Positions 23,946 through 33,304 of a stretch of DNA of 64,000 bases are shown here, piece after piece (within the stretch, counting starts at the first letter, position 1; the number at the start of each line of letters is the position of its first letter). This DNA is from Aggregatibacter actinomycetemcomitans. GTDB lineage: Bacteria > Pseudomonadota > Gammaproteobacteria > Enterobacterales > Pasteurellaceae. Made by a program: the position numbers and the translations under genes. The notes below the pieces were generated by a model. That model made no database searches and had not been told where the DNA came from. It saw only the letters and a program-made list of their open reading frames with translations. The stretch is from NCBI GenBank assembly GCA_017160915.1, contig JACAWG010000073.1, positions 94,385-158,384 of the forward strand. Direction: 5' to 3'.

Positions 23946-24671
23946 ATGAATAACGACTCCACCCTTCTGAAAGCACAAAGCCCGGCGGCGTTGGCGGAAG
24001 AATACATTGTCAAAAGCATTTGGAATAATCATTTCCCGCCCGGTTCGGATTTGCCGGCAGAACGTGAATTAGCCGACAAAATCGGTGTTACCCGCACGAC
24101 CTTGCGTGAAGTTTTACAACGTTTGGCGCGTGACGGTTGGTTAAATATCCAACATGGCAAACCCACCAAAGTGAATGATATTTGGGAAACTTCCGGTTTA
24201 AACATTCTGGAAACCATGATCCAACTTGACGGCTCACGCCTACCTTCGCTGATTGCCAATATGCGTTCCGCACGTACCGACATTTCCATGATCTACATTC
24301 CGAAAGCCTTCAAACGCGCCCCCGAGCGTTCGCTGCATATCCTTCACCCGATGAACAATCTGGAAGACACGGCGGAAGCCTACACCAAATTCGACTACGA
24401 TGTGTTCCGCAATCTGGCTTTCGCCTCCGATAATCCCGTTTACGGCTTAATTTTAAACAGCTTTAAAAGTTTATATGCCAGAATCGGTTTGTTCTATTTC
24501 CAAAGCGCCGAAGCGCGCGAACTGGCAAAACGGTTTTACCTCAACTTACGGGATATTTGCCAACGCCAAGCCATTGAAGAAGTCGCGCCTTGTATTTTCC
24601 AATACGGCAAAGAAAGTAGCGCGCAATGGACAAAAATGCAGGAATTTTTGCCGAAAGATTTTGGCGAATAA
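23946..24671 (+). CDS. fadR: Fatty acid metabolism regulator FadR
   Basis: The 241-residue GntR-family protein has the FadR winged helix (residues about 8-75, including AEEYIVKSIWNNHFPPGSDLPAERELADKIGVTRTTLREVLQRLARDGWL) and an acyl-CoA-binding C-terminal helical domain. It activates fab genes and represses fad genes in relatives; here the regulon could be small since Pasteurellaceae often lack beta-oxidation (from family knowledge). It shares its upstream region with nhaB. Confidence 0.95.
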   Translation: MNNDSTLLKAQSPAALAEEYIVKSIWNNHFPPGSDLPAERELADKIGVTRTTLREVLQRLARDGWLNIQHGKPTKVNDIWETSGLNILETMIQLDGSRLPSLIANMRSARTDISMIYIPKAFKRAPERSLHILHPMNNLEDTAEAYTKFDYDVFRNLAFASDNPVYGLILNSFKSLYARIGLFYFQSAEARELAKRFYLNLRDICQRQAIEEVAPCIFQYGKESSAQWTKMQEFLPKDFGE

Positions 24672-24677
24672 CGCATA

Positions 24678-24747
24678 AAAGTGCGGTGGTTTTTTCCGGT
24701 GTTTTTACATTCACGCTAAAAAACACCGGAAAAAACCACCGCACTTT
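24678..24747. terminator. Long uptake-signal hairpin with 29-base perfect arms
   Basis: The arms 24678-24706 and 24719-24747 are exact complements over 29 bases with a 12-base loop. Each begins with an uptake signal (AAAGTGCGGT at the outer end) and continues GGTTTTTTCC. It lies between the convergent fadR and GntR genes. The stem is far longer than other uptake-signal terminators in the window. Confidence 0.85.
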
Positions 24748-24846
24748 ATGGGTAAACATGATTTAGTCAACCCCAACTATCACATCGTTCCTATTTCAAA
24801 CCGATATATCAAGGTTAAAACACATCTTCCATTATTCGCTTCAAAA

Positions 24847-25569
24847 TCAGTTAGCCTCGACATGGCGTTTGGCGGTAGAAGCAAAGGTAATTTTATCGGG
24901 GCGATAACTAATACTACCGTATTGGAATGGACGTCCGTCAGCCAAATATGTCGTGCTGGTTACGCTGACCACCATCGTGTATTCACCGAGATCCATGGCG
25001 TTTTTTTCTTCTTCGTTGGCATAACGAAACGCGATTTCCCGTTGTGAATGGCTGATTTTTAAGCCCAATTCGGTCTCTAAATAATGATAAATGGATTGTT
25101 CCGCAATATCACGATTAATAAAAGGCACAATGCGGCGGTCAAAATAAGACACTTCATATTCCACCGCTTCCCCATCAATTTCACGCGTACGACCTATACG
25201 GTAAAAGTCAATCTGATCATTTACGTTAAAGATACGCATTAAATCCGCTTCCCCCTGCACAATATATAAGCTCGTTAATGTCGTTTTTACTTGATGCTGC
25301 GAGGAACGATTCAATTCGCCTACGGTTTTAATTTCAGAAAGGATTTGAGGTTTTAATAAGTTATGATCCAAAACGATGGAGTTTCTTCCTTGCTGCTTTT
25401 GAATATAGCCGTCAATTTCAAGTAATGAAAGGGCTTTGCGGATAGTATCTTTCGAAAAACCATAGTCTTGCATTAACTCGCTTTCACTCGGTAATTCTTG
25501 CTTTGCCGCCAACGTGCCGTTGGTGATTTTCGCTTTGATCTCGTTATACACTTTTTTGTACTTGCTCAT
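24847..25569 (-). CDS. GntR/HutC-family repressor (TreR-like) of the maltose PTS operon
   Basis: The 240-residue protein has an N-terminal GntR winged helix (MSKYKKVYNEIKAKITNGTLAAKQELPSESELMQDYGFSKDTIRKALSLLEIDGYIQKQQGRNSIVLD, residues 1-68) and a UTRA ligand-binding domain. The sequence recalls Firmicute TreR, which binds a sugar phosphate. I chose ATG 25569 with GGAG six bases upstream over a longer frame starting at 25629. It diverges from the phosphorylase gene, and a perfect 18-base palindrome (25690-25707) between them is the probable operator. The effector is likely a phosphorylated disaccharide such as maltose 6'-phosphate (inference). Confidence 0.82.
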   Translation of the reverse strand: MSKYKKVYNEIKAKITNGTLAAKQELPSESELMQDYGFSKDTIRKALSLLEIDGYIQKQQGRNSIVLDHNLLKPQILSEIKTVGELNRSSQHQVKTTLTSLYIVQGEADLMRIFNVNDQIDFYRIGRTREIDGEAVEYEVSYFDRRIVPFINRDIAEQSIYHYLETELGLKISHSQREIAFRYANEEEKNAMDLGEYTMVVSVTSTTYLADGRPFQYGSISYRPDKITFASTAKRHVEAN

Positions 25570-25655
25570 GTTCCACTCCATTTCTCCGTGTTTATTCCAC
25601 TGTCTTCCTTGTTCAATAGAATAGCACAAACTTCAAAAGTTATACGTATGATTTT

Positions 25656-25671
25656 TGTGATCTAAATCACG
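25656..25671 (+). promoter_or_regulatory. CRP site upstream of the maltose PTS operon
   Basis: TGTGATCTAAATCACG matches TGTGA-N6-TCACA with one mismatch at the last base. It is a standard (not Sxy-dependent) CRP site, so the operon should be under glucose/PTS control. Confidence 0.7.
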
Positions 25672-25689
25672 CTTTACCGTTAATGTTTA

Positions 25690-25707
25690 AACTTTTACGT
25701 AAAAGTT
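25690..25707. promoter_or_regulatory. Perfect 18-base palindrome, probable GntR operator
   Basis: AACTTTTACGTAAAAGTT is fully symmetrical. It lies 19 bases downstream of the CRP site and 92 bases upstream of the phosphorylase start. It is the best candidate for binding of the divergent GntR regulator. Confidence 0.65.
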
Positions 25708-25799
25708 ATTGCATTGCGCCGGATTTGGATTAAAATCGGCTGAAAAATCTTTCTTAACAAAATGTCCTCGTTATATCAAAGAGTGAATAAGGAAAAACA

Positions 25800-28067
25800 A
25801 TGACTAAATTTAGCAACTTTGTGCAAACCGCAACCAATAAAACCCTTGAGCAATTAAGCGATCAAGAGATCTATGTGCAGTTATTAAATTACGTGAAGGC
25901 AATTTCTGCAGATAAACCCAAAAATACCGGCAAACGCAAAGTTTATTATATTTCTGCCGAGTTTCTGATTGGTAAATTGTTATCAAACAACTTAATTAAC
26001 TTAGGTGTTTATCAAGAAATTAAAAATGAATTAGCAAGCGCCGGTAAATCATTAAGCCATATTGAAGATATTGAACCGGAGCCGTCCTTAGGAAACGGCG
26101 GTTTAGGTCGCCTCGCGTCTTGCTTTATTGATTCCATGGCGACCCTCGGTTTAAATGCGGAAGGCGTAGGTTTAAATTACCATTGCGGTTTATTTAAACA
26201 GGTCTTTAAACACAATGAACAACAAACCGAACCAAACTATTGGATTGAAAAAGATTCCTGGTTAATTCCTACAGCGATTAGCTATGAGGTGCCGTTCAAA
26301 AAATTCACGTTAAAATCGAAATTAGATCGCGTCGATATTTTAGGCTATAAAAAAGACACGAAGAATTATCTGAATTTATTTGATATTCAATCGGTTAACT
26401 ATAATCTCATTGAAGAAGGCATTGAGTTTGACGAAACCGACATTCAAGAAAACTTAACCTTATTTCTTTACCCGGATGATTCCACGAAAACCGGCGAACT
26501 GTTACGTATCTATCAACAATATTTTATGGTTTCCAATGCCGCACAATTATTAATTGATGAAGCCATTGAACGCGGCAGTAATTTACATGATTTGGCGGAT
26601 TTCGCTTACGTGCAAATTAATGACACGCACCCCTCCATGGTGATTCCGGAGTTGATTCGTTTGCTCACGGAAAAACATCACATTAAATTTGCCGAAGCGG
26701 TCAATATCGTACGTAACATGGTGGGTTACACGAATCATACGATTCTTGCCGAAGCCCTCGAAAAATGGCCACTTGATTATTTAGATGAAGTGGTGCCGCA
26801 TTTAGTGGTTATCATCAAAAAATTAGATAAATTAATCCATAAGGAATATCAAGATCCTGCGGTACAAATTATTGATAAGAAAAAACGTGTTCACATGGCA
26901 CATATGGATATTCATTTCTCCAATTCCGTGAATGGTGTCGCCGCATTACACACCGAGATTTTGAAAAATTCCGAACTTAAAGCGTTTTATGCCATTTATC
27001 CTGAAAAATTTAACAATAAAACAAACGGGATTACTTTCCGCCGTTGGTTAGAATTTTCCAACCAACCTCTCGCCGCTTATATTAAGGCACTGATTGGTGA
27101 TGATTATTTGCACGATGCTGCACAATTAGAAAAATTACTGGCGTTTGCCGATGATAAAACCGTGCATCAAAAACTCGCCGAAATTAAGTTCAAAAATAAA
27201 TTAGCGTTAAAAACTTATCTTAAAGAAAACAAAGGGATTGAGTTGGACGAAAATTCCATTATCGATACGCAAATTAAGCGTTTCCACGAATATAAACGCC
27301 AACAAATGAATGCGCTTTATGTGATTCATAAATACCTTGAAATCAAAGCAGGGAAACTGCCGAAACGCAAAATCACCGTGATCTTCGGTGGCAAAGCGGC
27401 GCCGGCTTACATTATTGCGCAGGATATTATTCACTTAATTCTTTGCTTATCGGAATTGATTAACAACGATCCTGAAGTGAGCAACTATTTAAACGTGCAT
27501 TTAGTGGAAAACTATAACGTCAGCGTGGCGGAAAAATTGATTCCTGCAACGGATATTTCAGAGCAGATTTCGCTTGCCTCAAAAGAAGCCTCAGGCACGG
27601 GCAATATGAAGTTTATGCTCAACGGTGCATTAACCCTTGGCACCATGGACGGGGCAAACGTTGAAATCGCCGAACTTGCGGGTATGGAAAATATCTACAC
27701 CTTCGGTAAAGATTCGGAAAGCATTATTAAACTGTATGAAACCGAAGGCTATGTTTCAAAAGCGTATTATAAAAAGGACAAAAATATCAAAAGAGCGGTC
27801 GATTTTATCCTTAATCCTGCATTAGTGAAATTGGGTAACGAAGCGCGTTTGGAACGTCTTTACAACGAATTGCTGAACAAAGACTGGTTTATGACCTTAA
27901 TTGATTTCAATGCCTATGTTGAAGCCAAAGAGCAAATTTTAGCGGATTACGAAGATCAGGATAGCTGGACTCGGAAAGTCATTCACAATATTGCGAAAGC
28001 CGGTTTCTTCTCATCGGACAGAACGATTGCGCAATACAATGACGACATTTGGCATTGTGAGGACTAA
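25800..28067 (+). CDS. Alpha-glucan/maltodextrin phosphorylase
   Basis: The 755-residue protein is a family GT35 phosphorylase that releases glucose-1-phosphate from alpha-1,4-glucans. The catalytic core is visible: [37 protein letters not shown], and [23 protein letters not shown] with the pyridoxal-phosphate Lys at 604. The compact length resembles maltodextrin phosphorylases, lacking an N-terminal extension. Codons are A/T rich compared with its neighbours upstream. It is first in an operon with the MapP-like phosphatase (10-base gap) and the PTS gene, so it likely acts on maltodextrins released intracellularly. A Firmicute origin of the set is an inference from gene content. Confidence 0.85.
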   Translation: MTKFSNFVQTATNKTLEQLSDQEIYVQLLNYVKAISADKPKNTGKRKVYYISAEFLIGKLLSNNLINLGVYQEIKNELASAGKSLSHIEDIEPEPSLGNGGLGRLASCFIDSMATLGLNAEGVGLNYHCGLFKQVFKHNEQQTEPNYWIEKDSWLIPTAISYEVPFKKFTLKSKLDRVDILGYKKDTKNYLNLFDIQSVNYNLIEEGIEFDETDIQENLTLFLYPDDSTKTGELLRIYQQYFMVSNAAQLLIDEAIERGSNLHDLADFAYVQINDTHPSMVIPELIRLLTEKHHIKFAEAVNIVRNMVGYTNHTILAEALEKWPLDYLDEVVPHLVVIIKKLDKLIHKEYQDPAVQIIDKKKRVHMAHMDIHFSNSVNGVAALHTEILKNSELKAFYAIYPEKFNNKTNGITFRRWLEFSNQPLAAYIKALIGDDYLHDAAQLEKLLAFADDKTVHQKLAEIKFKNKLALKTYLKENKGIELDENSIIDTQIKRFHEYKRQQMNALYVIHKYLEIKAGKLPKRKITVIFGGKAAPAYIIAQDIIHLILCLSELINNDPEVSNYLNVHLVENYNVSVAEKLIPATDISEQISLASKEASGTGNMKFMLNGALTLGTMDGANVEIAELAGMENIYTFGKDSESIIKLYETEGYVSKAYYKKDKNIKRAVDFILNPALVKLGNEARLERLYNELLNKDWFMTLIDFNAYVEAKEQILADYEDQDSWTRKVIHNIAKAGFFSSDRTIAQYNDDIWHCED

Positions 28068-28077
28068 AGGGGGAGCG

Positions 28078-28869
28078 ATGAAACTACTTACCCTCAATGT
28101 ACACGCTTGGTTAGAAGATAACCAAGCGGAAAAAATTGCCATACTGGCGCAAACCATTGTGGAAAAAGGCTATGACATTATCGCGCTTCAAGAAGTCAAT
28201 CAACTGATGGCGTCTCCCGCCATTGGTCAAGCATTAAAAGCGGATAATTACGGCGTGATTTTATTACGCCAAATTAACCAACAAGTTGAACAAAAATATT
28301 CGTTATTTTGGAGCAATTCCCATATCGGTTACGATAAATACGATGAAGGCGTGGCATTTTTAACCCGCCTGCCGGTTTATGAAGTGGATCCCTTTTATTG
28401 CAGCCGACATCAACGTCTTGATTCTATTCTCTCACGCAAAATCCTCGGTTTAACGGTGGAATATCAAGGACATCTGCTGGATTGCTATTCCTGCCACATT
28501 AATTTACCGGATTGTGAAGGTGAAGATCAGATCGACAATATTCGCCATATTGTCGAACGCAGCCAAAGCGGTAATTTAAAAGTCTTAATGGGCGATTTTA
28601 ATACGGATGCCATCACGAATCCCGAGGCTTATCAGCAAATCAAAGCCTTGGGCTTGCTTGATAGCTATGACATGGCGGAGCAAAAAGATGCAGGGATTAC
28701 CGTGGAAAAAGCCATTGATGGCTGGCGTAGCCACAGCGAAGAAAAACGCCTGGATTATATTTTTTTAAATCAAGCCAAAAGGGTTTTATCCAGCCAAGTG
28801 ATTTTTAATGGCAAAAATAAACCTGTGGTTTCCGATCACTTTGGTTTGGAAGTGGAGCTCATATTGTAG
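28078..28869 (+). CDS. mapP: Endonuclease/exonuclease/phosphatase-fold enzyme, probable maltose-6'-phosphate phosphatase
   Basis: The 263-residue protein has the EEP-fold motifs LNVHAW (residues 3-8), LQEVNQ, MGDFNTD, LDYIFLN and SDHFGLE, with Mg-binding and catalytic Glu, Asp, His residues. In Enterococcus and Lactobacillus a protein of this family, MapP, dephosphorylates maltose 6'-phosphate made by the MalT PTS. Its position directly before a PTS permease gene and after an alpha-glucan phosphorylase supports the same role. An unrelated EEP function such as nuclease cannot be excluded. AAAGGGGGA gives a strong ribosome-binding site. Confidence 0.6.
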   Translation: MKLLTLNVHAWLEDNQAEKIAILAQTIVEKGYDIIALQEVNQLMASPAIGQALKADNYGVILLRQINQQVEQKYSLFWSNSHIGYDKYDEGVAFLTRLPVYEVDPFYCSRHQRLDSILSRKILGLTVEYQGHLLDCYSCHINLPDCEGEDQIDNIRHIVERSQSGNLKVLMGDFNTDAITNPEAYQQIKALGLLDSYDMAEQKDAGITVEKAIDGWRSHSEEKRLDYIFLNQAKRVLSSQVIFNGKNKPVVSDHFGLEVELIL

Positions 28870-28879
28870 GAGAAAACAA

Positions 28880-30544
28880 ATGAAAAAATTGCTGAGTTTT
28901 GAATTCTGGCAAAAATTTGGCAAATGCCTCATGGTGGTGATTGCCGTAATGCCGGCTGCCGGTTTGATGGTGAGTATCGGCAACTCGTTACCCTTAATTA
29001 GTGATGCCGAATGGCTGGCGCGTGTGGGTAACATTATCGCCCAAATCGGTTGGGGGATTATCGGCAATCTGCATCTCTTATTTGCCTTAGCCATTGGCGG
29101 CAGCTGGGCGAACGAACGTGCTGGCGGGGCATTCGCTGCGGGCTTAGCGTTTATTCTGATCAATTTAATTACGGGTAATTTCTTCGGCGTGAAACTTGAA
29201 ATGCTCGCCGATCCGAACGCACACGTCAGCACCGTATTTGCAGGCGATATTCCGGTTGCCAACTATTTTGTGAATATTCTGGGACAACCTGCGTTGAATA
29301 TGGGCGTTTTCGTCGGTATTATTGCCGGTTTTGTGGGCGCAACCACCTTCAACAGCTATTATAATTTCCGTAAATTACCTGAAATTCTCACGTTCTTTAA
29401 CGGTAAACGCTTTGTGCCTTTCGTGGTGATTTATCGTTCCGTTTTGGTCGCCTTGATTTTGTCGTTGTTCTGGCCTTTAGTCCAAACCGGGATCAACCAC
29501 TTCGGTGAATGGATTGCCAACTCACAAAACAGCGCGCCGATTCTTGCACCTTTTATCTACGGCACACTAGAACGTCTCTTATTGCCTTTCGGCTTACACC
29601 ATATGCTGACCATTCCAATGAACTACACCTCATTAGGCGGTACTTACGAATTCTTGACCGGCGCCTATCAAGGCAAACAAGTATTTGGACAAGACCCATT
29701 ATGGCTAGCCTGGATCACCGACTTAATCAATTTAAAAGATGCCGGCAATCTTGCGCAATATAACGATCTGCTTTCAACGGTCACACCGGCTCGCTTTAAA
29801 GTGGGACAAATGATCGGCTCAAGCGGTATCTTGATGGGATTAACCCTTGCCATGTACGTGAACGTCGATTCAGACAAGAAAAAACTCTACAAAGGGATTT
29901 TCCTCTCCTCTGCCCTTGCGGTCTTTTTAACCGGCGTAACCGAGCCTATCGAATATATGTTCATGTTCGTCGCATTACCGCTTTATATTGTCTATGCCTT
30001 AGTACAAGGTTGCGCATTTGCCATGGCGGATATTGTGGATCTCCGCGTGCATTCATTCGGTAATATTGAATTCCTAACCCGCACGCCAATGGCGATTAAA
30101 GCGGGCATCGGAATGGACGTCATCAACTTTATTTGGGTTTCGATTCTGTTCGCAGTAGCCATGTTCTTAATCGCCAACTTTATGATTAAGAAATTCAATT
30201 TAGCCACCGCCGGACGTAACGGCAACTATGATGCGAAAAGCGCCGATGAAGGCACAAGTAACGAACCGAAAGTTGCCAACGCCAGCGCGCAAGTGGTTCA
30301 AATCATCAATTTGCTCGGCGGACGCAACAACATCGCGGACGTGGATGCCTGTATGACACGTTTACGCATTACCGTGCACAATGCGGATTTGCTGGGTGAT
30401 GAAGCCGGTTGGAAACAAGCGGGCGCGATGGGCTTAATTATCAAAGGCACCGGCGTTCAAGCCATTTACGGACCAAAAGCCGATGTATTGAAATCCGATA
30501 TTCAAGACTTACTTGCTTCCGGAGCGGAGATTCCGAAAGTTTAG
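28880..30544 (+). CDS. PTS IICB permease, maltose/glucose type (MalT-like)
   Basis: The 554-residue protein has a PTS EIIC domain (about residues 1-430; NERAGGAFAAGLAFILINLITGNFFG, FGLHHMLTIPMNYTSLGGTYEFLTGAYQG, SSALAVFLTGVTEPIEYMFMF) followed by an EIIB domain with phosphorylated C491 in DVDACMTRLRI. No EIIA domain is attached, so it must use a shared EIIA such as Crr. The sequence resembles Firmicute maltose PTS proteins more than E. coli PtsG. It is co-transcribed with the MapP-like gene (10-base gap). Uptake would yield maltose 6'-phosphate, the substrate for MapP. Confidence 0.85.
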   Translation: MKKLLSFEFWQKFGKCLMVVIAVMPAAGLMVSIGNSLPLISDAEWLARVGNIIAQIGWGIIGNLHLLFALAIGGSWANERAGGAFAAGLAFILINLITGNFFGVKLEMLADPNAHVSTVFAGDIPVANYFVNILGQPALNMGVFVGIIAGFVGATTFNSYYNFRKLPEILTFFNGKRFVPFVVIYRSVLVALILSLFWPLVQTGINHFGEWIANSQNSAPILAPFIYGTLERLLLPFGLHHMLTIPMNYTSLGGTYEFLTGAYQGKQVFGQDPLWLAWITDLINLKDAGNLAQYNDLLSTVTPARFKVGQMIGSSGILMGLTLAMYVNVDSDKKKLYKGIFLSSALAVFLTGVTEPIEYMFMFVALPLYIVYALVQGCAFAMADIVDLRVHSFGNIEFLTRTPMAIKAGIGMDVINFIWVSILFAVAMFLIANFMIKKFNLATAGRNGNYDAKSADEGTSNEPKVANASAQVVQIINLLGGRNNIADVDACMTRLRITVHNADLLGDEAGWKQAGAMGLIIKGTGVQAIYGPKADVLKSDIQDLLASGAEIPKV

Positions 30545-30560
30545 CTTGGCTTTCAAACGC

Positions 30561-30593
30561 AAAAAGTGCGGTTAAAATTCACCGCACTTTTTT
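30561..30593 (+). terminator. Paired uptake-signal terminator after the PTS gene
   Basis: AAAAAGTGCGGT (30561-30572) pairs with ACCGCACTTTTT (30581-30592) and is followed by T residues, a strong terminator for the maltose PTS operon. Confidence 0.85.
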
Positions 30594-30632
30594 AGTCTCC
30601 GTAGCCTGCGACTTGCCGCACGGCGAAAAGAA

Positions 30633-30660
30633 AAACCCCGAATTCTCGGGGTTTCTTTTT
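30633..30660. terminator. GC-rich hairpin terminator between convergent genes
   Basis: AAACCCCGA (30633-30641) pairs with TCGGGGTTT (30646-30654), then CTTTTT. It lies between the PTS operon and alaA and has A and T runs on both sides. Confidence 0.85.
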
Positions 30661-30668
30661 GACGGTTC

Positions 30669-31883
30669 TTATTGATGATAATGAGACAAAAATCTGGCGA
30701 ATTTGCCCAACGCTTCTTCAATTTGATGCACATACGGCAAGGTGACGATACGGAAGTGATCCGGCGAATGCCAGTTAAAACCGCGCCCGTGTACCAACAA
30801 CACTTTTTCCTGCGCCAACAAATCAAACACCATTTTTTCATCGTCATACATATTGAATTTTTTGATGTCAATTTTCGGGAACATATACAACGCCCCCATC
30901 GGTTTGGTGCAGCTGATGCCCGGAATCTGATTAATTAACTCGTAGGCTTTATTCCGTTGTTCCAACAAACGCCCGCCCGGCAGGATAAATTCGTTAATGC
31001 TTTGATAGCCGCCCAAGGCGGTTTGAATGGCGTGTTGCATCGGCACATTGGCACACAAACGCATAGACGCCAACATATCCAACCCTTCAATATAACCTTT
31101 GGCGTGTTTTTTCGGTCCGTTCAAAATCATCCAGCCTTGACGGAAACCGGCAACGCGATAGGCTTTGGATAACCCGTTCAGTGTCACCGTTAATAAATCC
31201 GGCGCCAAAGCGGCAATATGATGGTGCACCGCGCCGTCGTATAGAATTTTGTCGTAAATTTCATCGGCAAAAATAATCAGATTATGTTGGCGCGCCACTT
31301 CCGCAATCTCTAACAACAAATCTTTGCTGTACACCGCGCCCGTCGGGTTATTCGGATTAATAATCACAATGGCTTTGGTGCGTGTGGTGATTTTGCTTTT
31401 AATGTCTTCCACATCAGGGAACCAATCCGCCTGTTCATCGCATAAATAATGTACCGCTTTGCCGCCCGCCAAAGTTGCCGCCGCCGTCCATAACGGATAA
31501 TCCGGCATCGGGATCAACACTTCATCGCCGTCATTCAGTAGCGCCTGCATTGCCATGGTAATCAGCTCGGACACACCGTTGCCGATATACACATCGTTTA
31601 CCGTTACGTTACGAATATCTTTCGATTGATAATATTGCACAATGGCTTTGCGCGCCGAATAAAGCCCTTTGGAATCGCAATACCCTTGCGCCGACGGCAA
31701 ATTACGCAACACATCCACCAAAATCTCATCAGGCGCTTCAAAACCGAACGGCGCGGGGTTGCCGATATTCAGTTTTAAAATTTTATGCCCTTCTTCTTCG
31801 AGACGCAGTGCCTCTTTGTGCACAGGCCCACGAATATCATAACAAACGTGCTCTAATTTATCGGATTTCGGAAAGCGTTCCAT
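30669..31883 (-). CDS. alaA: Alanine-synthesising aminotransferase AlaA
   Basis: The 404-residue PLP enzyme converts pyruvate to alanine using glutamate. AlaA hallmarks are the N-terminus KLEHVCYDIRGPVHKEALRLEEEGHKILKLNIGNPAPFGFEAPDEIL, the PLP Lys region LNGLSKAYRVAGFRQGWM and VHGRGFNWHSPDHFRIVTLP near the end. Length agrees with E. coli AlaA. It ends beside the convergent PTS operon and diverges from menF. Confidence 0.94.
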   Translation of the reverse strand: MERFPKSDKLEHVCYDIRGPVHKEALRLEEEGHKILKLNIGNPAPFGFEAPDEILVDVLRNLPSAQGYCDSKGLYSARKAIVQYYQSKDIRNVTVNDVYIGNGVSELITMAMQALLNDGDEVLIPMPDYPLWTAAATLAGGKAVHYLCDEQADWFPDVEDIKSKITTRTKAIVIINPNNPTGAVYSKDLLLEIAEVARQHNLIIFADEIYDKILYDGAVHHHIAALAPDLLTVTLNGLSKAYRVAGFRQGWMILNGPKKHAKGYIEGLDMLASMRLCANVPMQHAIQTALGGYQSINEFILPGGRLLEQRNKAYELINQIPGISCTKPMGALYMFPKIDIKKFNMYDDEKMVFDLLAQEKVLLVHGRGFNWHSPDHFRIVTLPYVHQIEEALGKFARFLSHYHQ

Positions 31884-31999
31884 AGTTTCGACCTTAGTGA
31901 TTAAGAAATGAAATATTTTGTGAAAAATTCCCGCAAAGTGCGGTAGAATTGCGACCTATTTTTAACTTATTTTCCCATTAAAGACAATGCTTTTTCAAA

Positions 32000-33304
32000 A
32001 TGGATAGTTTGCAATCAATAAAAGCGCAATTAATTAGCCAAATTCACCAATTAGAATCAGAACAACATGCCATTTCGGTTTGCTCGGCGCAGATCGAAAG
32101 CAACGTTAATTTGCTTGCCTGGTTAAAAGCGCAACCGCACTATCCGCAATGCTATTTCAAATTACAACAAGGCGAATCGGCTTTTGCCGCTATCGGCGAA
32201 GTGCGCGCCTTTGATCAATTAGCTGCCGCCCAACATTTTATCGAACACGCCGACTTCTCTTTATTCGGCGGCATGACCTTTAACGGCGACACCTATTTTT
32301 TTCTGCCGCAACTGCTGTTGGAACAAACACAACATCGGCTTACGGTGAAGGCTTTTATCGATCACGCCGATTTCCAAAAAAGCAAGCAGCAGGCGTTGGC
32401 AGCCTTAAAAACACTGGAAAAAACCACCGCACTTTTAGACGTGCAAAGTGAGGCGACCCAAATCCACCGGCAAGCCGACCAATCCCGCTGGCAACATTGG
32501 ATAGAACAGGCGTTAGCGCAAATTAGAAGCGGCTATGTGGGCAAACTAGTGCTGGCGAACGAAACCACATTTCAGCTTAACACGCCATTAAATGCGCAGG
32601 ATTTTCTCGCTAAAAGCGAAGCCCATAATCACGGTTGTTATCATTTTTTATTGGCGAAAAGCCCTTCTTCCATCTTTCTTGGTTCCACGCCGGAACGCCT
32701 ATACGCACGCCATCAGCGCCGACTCACCACCGAAGCCCTTGCCGGTACGGCGTTGATGACCGACGATCCCGCAGAAAACCGTCAACAGGCACAATGGCTC
32801 TTGCAGGATGGGAAGAATATTCACGAAAATCAGTTGGTTGCCGAGGGCATTTGCGCCAACTTAAGCGCCTTTGCCAAACAGATTCAGCTTGGTGAAATCG
32901 GTTTGAAGCCACTGCGTCGGGTACAACATTTACGCCGTGAAATCACCGCACTTTTAACGGAAAACTGCACCGATTTGGATTGTTTGAAAGCAATCCACCC
33001 CACCGCCGCCGTTGCCGGTTTGCCACAACAAACCGCCAAAACCCTACTGGCACAAATTGAAAACTACGATCGGAGTTGGTATGCAGGCACCCTGGGCTTT
33101 TTTAATCGGGAACGAGCCGAATTTTGCGTAACCATTCGTTCCGCCTTTATTGAAGCGGACAAAATTCGCGTTTTTGCCGGCGCCGGTATTGTTGAAGGGT
33201 CTGTTCCCTTGCTAGAATGGCAGGAAATTGAGCGTAAAGCCGCCGGTTTAATCTCATTGTTACAAATAACGGAATCTAAAAACGGAGAGAAAAAATGTCA
33301 GTAA
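32000..33304 (+). CDS. menF: Isochorismate synthase MenF
   Basis: The 434-residue protein converts chorismate to isochorismate, the first step toward menaquinone. The conserved chorismate-binding core occupies the C-terminal 270 residues, with TEALAGTALMTDD, LRRVQHLRREITALL, HPTAAVAGLPQQTA and a final VFAGAGIVEGSVPLLEWQEIERKAAGL. It overlaps menD by 10 bases, so translation is coupled. Uptake signals lie in its promoter region (31936-31945) and inside the gene. Confidence 0.94.
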   Translation: MDSLQSIKAQLISQIHQLESEQHAISVCSAQIESNVNLLAWLKAQPHYPQCYFKLQQGESAFAAIGEVRAFDQLAAAQHFIEHADFSLFGGMTFNGDTYFFLPQLLLEQTQHRLTVKAFIDHADFQKSKQQALAALKTLEKTTALLDVQSEATQIHRQADQSRWQHWIEQALAQIRSGYVGKLVLANETTFQLNTPLNAQDFLAKSEAHNHGCYHFLLAKSPSSIFLGSTPERLYARHQRRLTTEALAGTALMTDDPAENRQQAQWLLQDGKNIHENQLVAEGICANLSAFAKQIQLGEIGLKPLRRVQHLRREITALLTENCTDLDCLKAIHPTAAVAGLPQQTAKTLLAQIENYDRSWYAGTLGFFNRERAEFCVTIRSAFIEADKIRVFAGAGIVEGSVPLLEWQEIERKAAGLISLLQITESKNGEKKCQ

